Part shown: one piece after another, positions 60,925 to 64,000 of the stretch | Layout: each line of letters begins with the position of its first letter | Position numbering within the stretch: position 1 is the stretch's first letter | From: JAZBPO01 sp963691775 | GTDB lineage: Bacteria > Pseudomonadota > Gammaproteobacteria > Pseudomonadales > Azotimanducaceae | Length of the DNA stretch: 64,000 nucleotides | Reading direction: 5' to 3' | Assembly (NCBI GenBank): GCA_963691775.1 | Contig: OY829369.1 | Coordinates: forward strand, 2,604,001 to 2,668,000 | The notes under the pieces: generated by a model | Seen by the model: only the letters and a program-made list of their open reading frames with translations | What the model was told of the DNA's origin: nothing | The model's database searches: none | Made by a program: the position numbers and the translations under genes

Positions 60925-61509
60925 ATGACCATGACGATCGACGCCTACCCGAAGACCGTGAAGCTGCCCGACGGGAGTGACGTTGAAGTCCGCGCCCTAA
61001 AGCCCGACGACGGTCCCGCAATTGTCGATTTCGCCCGCGCTCTCGCGCCTCAGGATCTGCTTTTCCTGCGTGTTGATCTCACCCAGGAAGAGGTCGTTGC
61101 GGGCTGGATCGCGAATGCGGCGGAGGGCCGCTCTAGCACTATCCTGGCGTGGGCCGCGGAGGGCCTCGTCGGTTATGCGACGGTGCATCGTAATCCAGCC
61201 CCCTGGACCCGTGGCGTCGGTGAGATACGCGTGAACGTGGGAGCGAGCCATCGCGGCCGCGGACTCGGCCGCGTGCTTACGGGGCAGGTCTTCGACATTG
61301 CCCACGATCTCGGTCTGCGCAAGCTCATGGCGCAGATGACGACAGACCAGCACGGGGCCCAGGCAGCGTTCCGTCGCCTCGGGTTCGTGCCGGAGGCGTT
61401 GCTCGCGGACTACGTCGAGGACCGGAACGGGCTCACGCACGATCTCGTGCTCATGACCTATACGGTTGACGGCCACAATGATCTCGTGACTGAGACGCTG
61501 AAGGTGTAA
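60925..61509 (+). CDS. GNAT family N-acyltransferase
   Basis: The product is 194 residues with the GNAT core: VEVRALKPDDGPAIVDFARAL at the start, VGYATVHR, VNVGASHRGRGLGRVL (the acetyl-CoA pyrophosphate loop R-G-x-G-L/x) and AAFRRLGFVPEAL. It begins 14 nt after the WS/DGAT gene with AAGG upstream, suggesting co-transcription. The substrate is unknown; acetylation or acylation of a small molecule or a protein lysine are both possible. Confidence 0.88.
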   Translation: MTMTIDAYPKTVKLPDGSDVEVRALKPDDGPAIVDFARALAPQDLLFLRVDLTQEEVVAGWIANAAEGRSSTILAWAAEGLVGYATVHRNPAPWTRGVGEIRVNVGASHRGRGLGRVLTGQVFDIAHDLGLRKLMAQMTTDQHGAQAAFRRLGFVPEALLADYVEDRNGLTHDLVLMTYTVDGHNDLVTETLKV

Positions 61510-61941
61510 GGGCGGCGCGTCCGGCGATTCCATGTACTGATCGTAGATTGGAAGAGCGCGCTCGCGCGTCGGACGAGCCTCAGCTGGCGGCCAGCTGCGG
61601 GTCTCTTCTCGTTCGCGTCGCTCGTGCGGACGTCGTTCGCTTCCATGACGAGACGCCGGGCCCTCTCGCCGGTCCGTCTTGGTCGGGGTTGGCGCGCGCC
61701 CTCGTTTGCTTTGAAGCGCTCCGGGTGCATCGAGGTCGTTTAAGCGGCCGCGGCGCTCGTGGCTCTGTCGGCTTGCCGCGCCAGCTTGCCTTCGAAACCT
61801 CACCGCAGTGCTCGTGCACCCGCGCGCGGCAGGGGCCGCATGGCCCGGCTGCAGAGCAGCTGTAGATCGTTCAGGGTTTGATGGAGTGGGCGATCGGGCA
61901 AGCGTGAGACATCGCTGAGTCAACGCACCTGAGGAAAGACC
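61510..61941. other. 432-nt intergenic region without a credible gene
   Basis: Short open frames on both strands here have Arg/Pro/Ser-rich, non-domain-like translations and no ribosome binding sites, so I do not call them. Composition is high GC with several short GC palindromes. GAGGAA at the 3' end serves the next gene. A promoter for that gene presumably lies here, but no clear hexamers or lux-box-like dyad was seen. Confidence 0.4.
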
Positions 61942-62652
61942 GTGCTCTACGCTCTTCCCTTACCGATCCAATGGGAGAGCGAGTGCATGCGGTCACGTGC
62001 CCAGAATCCGGTCTTGTCCGTTGATGTCGTTGACTTTGATCGCTCGATTTCGGAGGGGCGCTGGAAGGCGAACGATCGTGCAGGTGAGCGAGCAGGTTAC
62101 GTCGAGCCGCTGGATTGCTCAGATGCTTGCGTTCAGATCGCGACGCGGCTCGTTGGAGAGCTGGTCGGTGGTTTGCGTTTCGCTCCGTTCTCGGCCCTCG
62201 GTCTGGCGGCGTCTACTTTCGGTGCTTATCAGGAGCCGCCTGCGCCGGGCCTTTCGGCAGAACGCGGCTGGGTTGCGCAGGAATTCCCTGTAACTGGAAG
62301 TACGCGCGGTGCGATCTTTGAGTTCATGTGTTCGGAAGTGATGCTCGCATGCGCCGAGGCGGGCGTCCCTGCTGTTGCAACCGTTTTTCTCCCCAAGACG
62401 CGGGGGACGGGGATCCGACTAGGGTTCGAAGATGCACTTGCAGGCCCAGTGCCGGTTAGGCTCCTGAGCGGTGAGCGGGCGGCCGGGTTCGCAATGGAGA
62501 TCAAGCCAAGTCAGCGCATTGCAACGATTCGGTCAAATCGCGACCGTACGCTCGCGATTCTCGGGCGCCGGGGCGTATCCGTTGAACGCATGCCCGAAAT
62601 ACTCGTTGCGCGATTACGCAGGGTTGGTTCCACCTTTGACTGCCAGTATTAG
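61942..62652 (+). CDS. Possible LuxI/FeeM-like acyl amino acid synthase, divergent
   Basis: The product is 236 residues from GTG 61942, with GAGGAA 6 nt upstream. Hand comparison to LuxI-type autoinducer synthases gives a plausible register: E55, D58, D61 near the E-x-D-x-x-D acids; R79 in GGLRFAP for the core Arg; W110 in GWVAQEFPV for the W of W-E-L-S-R-F; a helix ACAEAGVPAVATV; and SGERAAGFAMEIKP against G-x-E-R-A-x-x-x-x-x-E-L. The catalytic E-L-S-R is replaced by V-A-Q-E. No luxR is adjacent. Its 3' end overlaps the convergent methyltransferase by 39 nt. It may instead be an unrelated GNAT-fold or an unknown protein. Confidence 0.5.
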   Translation: MLYALPLPIQWESECMRSRAQNPVLSVDVVDFDRSISEGRWKANDRAGERAGYVEPLDCSDACVQIATRLVGELVGGLRFAPFSALGLAASTFGAYQEPPAPGLSAERGWVAQEFPVTGSTRGAIFEFMCSEVMLACAEAGVPAVATVFLPKTRGTGIRLGFEDALAGPVPVRLLSGERAAGFAMEIKPSQRIATIRSNRDRTLAILGRRGVSVERMPEILVARLRRVGSTFDCQY

Positions 62653-63363
62653 ATCGTCGGTGCCGCGATAGAACCGATCGCTGGCGAAGCGCACGGCGCA
62701 ACCGGCCGCTTCGACGATTTGGACCACCTCTTCGAGCGAGTGCATCCACAGCTCGCCCCTTTGCTGCATGGCCTCGACGCCCTCGTTGATCGCTTTCGCC
62801 AGTCTCCAGCTGGGCAAGAACTCGTTGTCGAAGCGGAGCCCGTATTGGCGGCGTGCGATGGGCTCGACGATGTCGTTCCACGCTTGAACGCCTATTGGGC
62901 GTCCGATGTCCGCCACGATGAGCAAGCCGCCCGGTTGAAGGAGGCTGCATGCTCTCGCCAGCATGTTCATCGCATCGTCGCGCCCCAGAAAGTTCAAGCT
63001 GTGAATGCTGATCACGCAGTCGTACCCGCCCAAAGGCAGTTGCGATCGGGTCATGTCCTCGCGAAGAAAGGTCACGTGCCCTTCGGCGGCGATACTTTTG
63101 AGCTTCTCACGCTGCAGATTCAGGAAGTTCTCATTGCGTTCCACGGATGTAACCCAGGCGTTCGGCAAGGCAGGTAGCAGTGCGTCGGCGATGACATTTC
63201 CCGTGCCGGAGCCGAATTCGACGACGCTGACTTCTGATTCAGCCGAGAAGTGCAACGATAGCGCTGCCCGAACGACCTCCAGCAGCTCCGCATACTGCGG
63301 GACGTGCGCACACATGAAGTCGTAAACCTGTGCGTACTCGTCGAAGCCGATTGGTTCACCCAT
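62614..63363 (-). CDS. Class I SAM-dependent methyltransferase
   Basis: The product is 249 residues with a Rossmann methyltransferase core: motif I VVEFGSGTGNVIADAL, the acidic VERNENFL, motif III-like YDCVISIHSLNFLGRDDA, LLQPGGLLIVADIG, and a small-molecule-methyltransferase-like C-terminal lid (MHSLEEVVQIVEAAGCAVRF). The ATG at 63363 has GGAAGGCG upstream. The substrate is not recognisable; the C-terminal layout resembles methyltransferases of small metabolites. It converges with and overlaps the LuxI-like gene by 39 nt. Confidence 0.85.
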   Translation of the reverse strand: MGEPIGFDEYAQVYDFMCAHVPQYAELLEVVRAALSLHFSAESEVSVVEFGSGTGNVIADALLPALPNAWVTSVERNENFLNLQREKLKSIAAEGHVTFLREDMTRSQLPLGGYDCVISIHSLNFLGRDDAMNMLARACSLLQPGGLLIVADIGRPIGVQAWNDIVEPIARRQYGLRFDNEFLPSWRLAKAINEGVEAMQQRGELWMHSLEEVVQIVEAAGCAVRFASDRFYRGTDDLILAVKGGTNPA

Positions 63364-63780
63364 CGCCTTCCCTCGCAAAAACTGAACGCAAGGACAGAAT
63401 ATCCAGAGACGAGTCAGGCCTGGATCAAGGCTGGGCAAATGCTCACACGCACGCTTTGTCGGCGCTTACCCCTTGTTGCGTCGCGCCGCGCGTGCTCGAC
63501 AAGGAGTTCGTGATCGGCGAGGGCACTTGGGCGGGGTTCTCAGCCGATGCGAACGTGGACTAAACCCTCGTCGCCATGAAGCGCCGCCACAGCCGCCGCG
63601 GTGTGCGGTGTGCGTTGAGCGATGCGCTTGCGAGCATCCTGATGCGCCGACGGGTCCTGGGTGCGCAGTTCGCGCGGCCCCCGGCATCGAATGCTGATGT
63701 CGAGCCCTCCTCGGGGCTATGCAGGCGAGCCGGTCTGCCGAGTCACACCAGAGCGGTGGGCCGCTGTCGCGCCTCCGCGC
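63364..63780. other. 417-nt intergenic region
   Basis: It lies between the methyltransferase start and the end of a minus-strand gene entering from the right. TATTCT (minus strand, near 63398) could be a -10 box for the methyltransferase, without a good -35. Short Arg-rich open frames here are not credible genes. Confidence 0.35.
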
Positions 63781-64000
63781 TCAGCGCCGCGGCCGTAGCT
63801 GAACGACCGTTGCGCCCCCGAGTTCGGCGTCCAGGGCAGAGCGTGAGGTGATTGGCAGTGAACAGGTGCCCCGCCTGCAGACCCACGCGGTCGTTTCGCT
63901 CGGCGCGTCGGGCGGCAGGAAGCTCGGCAGGCAATCCTCGCCCGCGATCGCGTAGACGCGGCGATCGGGCCTGAAGCCGTCGCGCATCGCGCTCGCCCAG
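63781..64000 (-). CDS. C-terminal end of a DUF255/YyaL-like thioredoxin-domain protein (partial)
   Basis: The gene enters from beyond the right edge and stops at 63781-63783; about 72 residues are visible. The tail CLPSFLPPDAPSETTAWVC, then RRGTCSLPITSRSALDAEL, resembles the extreme C-terminus of the YyaL/SPATA20 family (P-x-A-Y-V-C ... C-x-x-P-x-x ... L). These are about 670-residue proteins with an N-terminal thioredoxin-like domain and an (alpha/alpha)6 barrel. The call rests on this short tail only. Confidence 0.5.
   Translation of the reverse strand, partial: WASAMRDGFRPDRRVYAIAGEDCLPSFLPPDAPSETTAWVCRRGTCSLPITSRSALDAELGGATVVQLRPRR

Noticed and set aside
61548..61865. Open reading frame of about 105 codons downstream of the GNAT gene
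   Set aside because: Arg/Pro/Ser-rich composition, no ribosome binding site and no domain-like pattern; typical of chance frames in GC-rich DNA.
61866..61941. Lux-box-like operator before the LuxI-like gene
   Set aside because: No 18-22 bp dyad with CTG/CAG-type ends was found in the 76 nt upstream of the start.
63576..63851. Open reading frame of about 91 codons on the plus strand
   Set aside because: Very Arg-rich translation overlapping the better-supported minus-strand C-terminus; no Shine-Dalgarno.

Overview
The window is a chromosomal segment of a high-GC gammaproteobacterium. Almost every gene is single-copy housekeeping, and long stretches follow the gene order I know from Pseudomonas aeruginosa: ftsY-ftsE-ftsX-rpoH; hemW-rdgB-DUF4426-metW-metX-yggT-proC-yggS with pilT-pilU; ruvX-yqgE-tonB3-gshB with pilG-pilH-pilI-pilJ-chpA-chpC; serA with D-2-hydroxyglutarate dehydrogenase; rpiA-ilvA; and fau-6S RNA-zapA-UPF0149-pepP-ubiH-gcvT-gcvH-gcvP. 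The split glycine dehydrogenase, the wax-ester-synthase homologue and the shortened PilJ argue against Pseudomonas itself. A lineage near Ectothiorhodospiraceae, Salinisphaerales or Nevskiales is my inference from memory, not a measured placement.

Layout. 1-5300: the radC tail, ribosomal proteins L28/L33, a lone hydantoinase-A-like ATPase, DNA repair (mutM), CoA synthesis (coaD) and 16S rRNA methylation (rsmD). 5353-10283: ftsY, ftsEX, rpoH, a DUF423 membrane protein and trmB. 10287-16520: a long minus-strand operon yggS-proC-yggT-metX-metW-DUF4426-rdgB-hemW. 16786-19024: the pilus-retraction ATPases pilT and pilU. 19142-22070: gshB-tonB-yqgE-ruvX on the minus strand. 22319-32383: a Chp-type chemosensory operon that normally controls type IV pili and cAMP, dominated by the giant kinase ChpA (2265 aa). 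32385-35160: metK-metF-rsmE. 35331-41256: tkt, pgk, fba and accessory enzymes. 41515-47538: an SLC13-type permease, a Nu-class-like GST, serA facing D-2-hydroxyglutarate dehydrogenase, and rpiA. 47661-53441: ilvA, a peptide deformylase coupled to 5-formyl-THF cyclo-ligase, 6S RNA, zapA and a small coiled-coil partner, a UPF0149 protein and pepP. 53438-59231: ubiH and the glycine cleavage system gcvT-gcvH-gcvPA-gcvPB. 59429-64000: accessory genes, namely a WS/DGAT acyltransferase, a GNAT, a LuxI-like candidate, a methyltransferase, and the 3' end of a DUF255/YyaL-like gene.

The most unusual points are: (i) a PilJ receptor with two transmembrane helices and essentially no periplasmic sensor domain, in a Chp operon that also lacks pilK and chpB; (ii) at 61942-62652, a protein whose spacing and C-terminal motifs resemble acyl-homoserine-lactone synthases but whose catalytic E-x-S-R-type motif is altered, converging on and overlapping a SAM methyltransferase; (iii) a 16-bp tandem repeat that begins in the last codons of zapA and runs toward the 6S RNA promoter; (iv) an F420-type nitroreductase-family gene antisense to the end of pgk.

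Coding density is very high. Convergent neighbours commonly abut or overlap, and many starts are GTG or TTG inside 4-bp stop/start overlaps. No CRISPR array, tRNA, rRNA, insertion sequence or prophage was seen.
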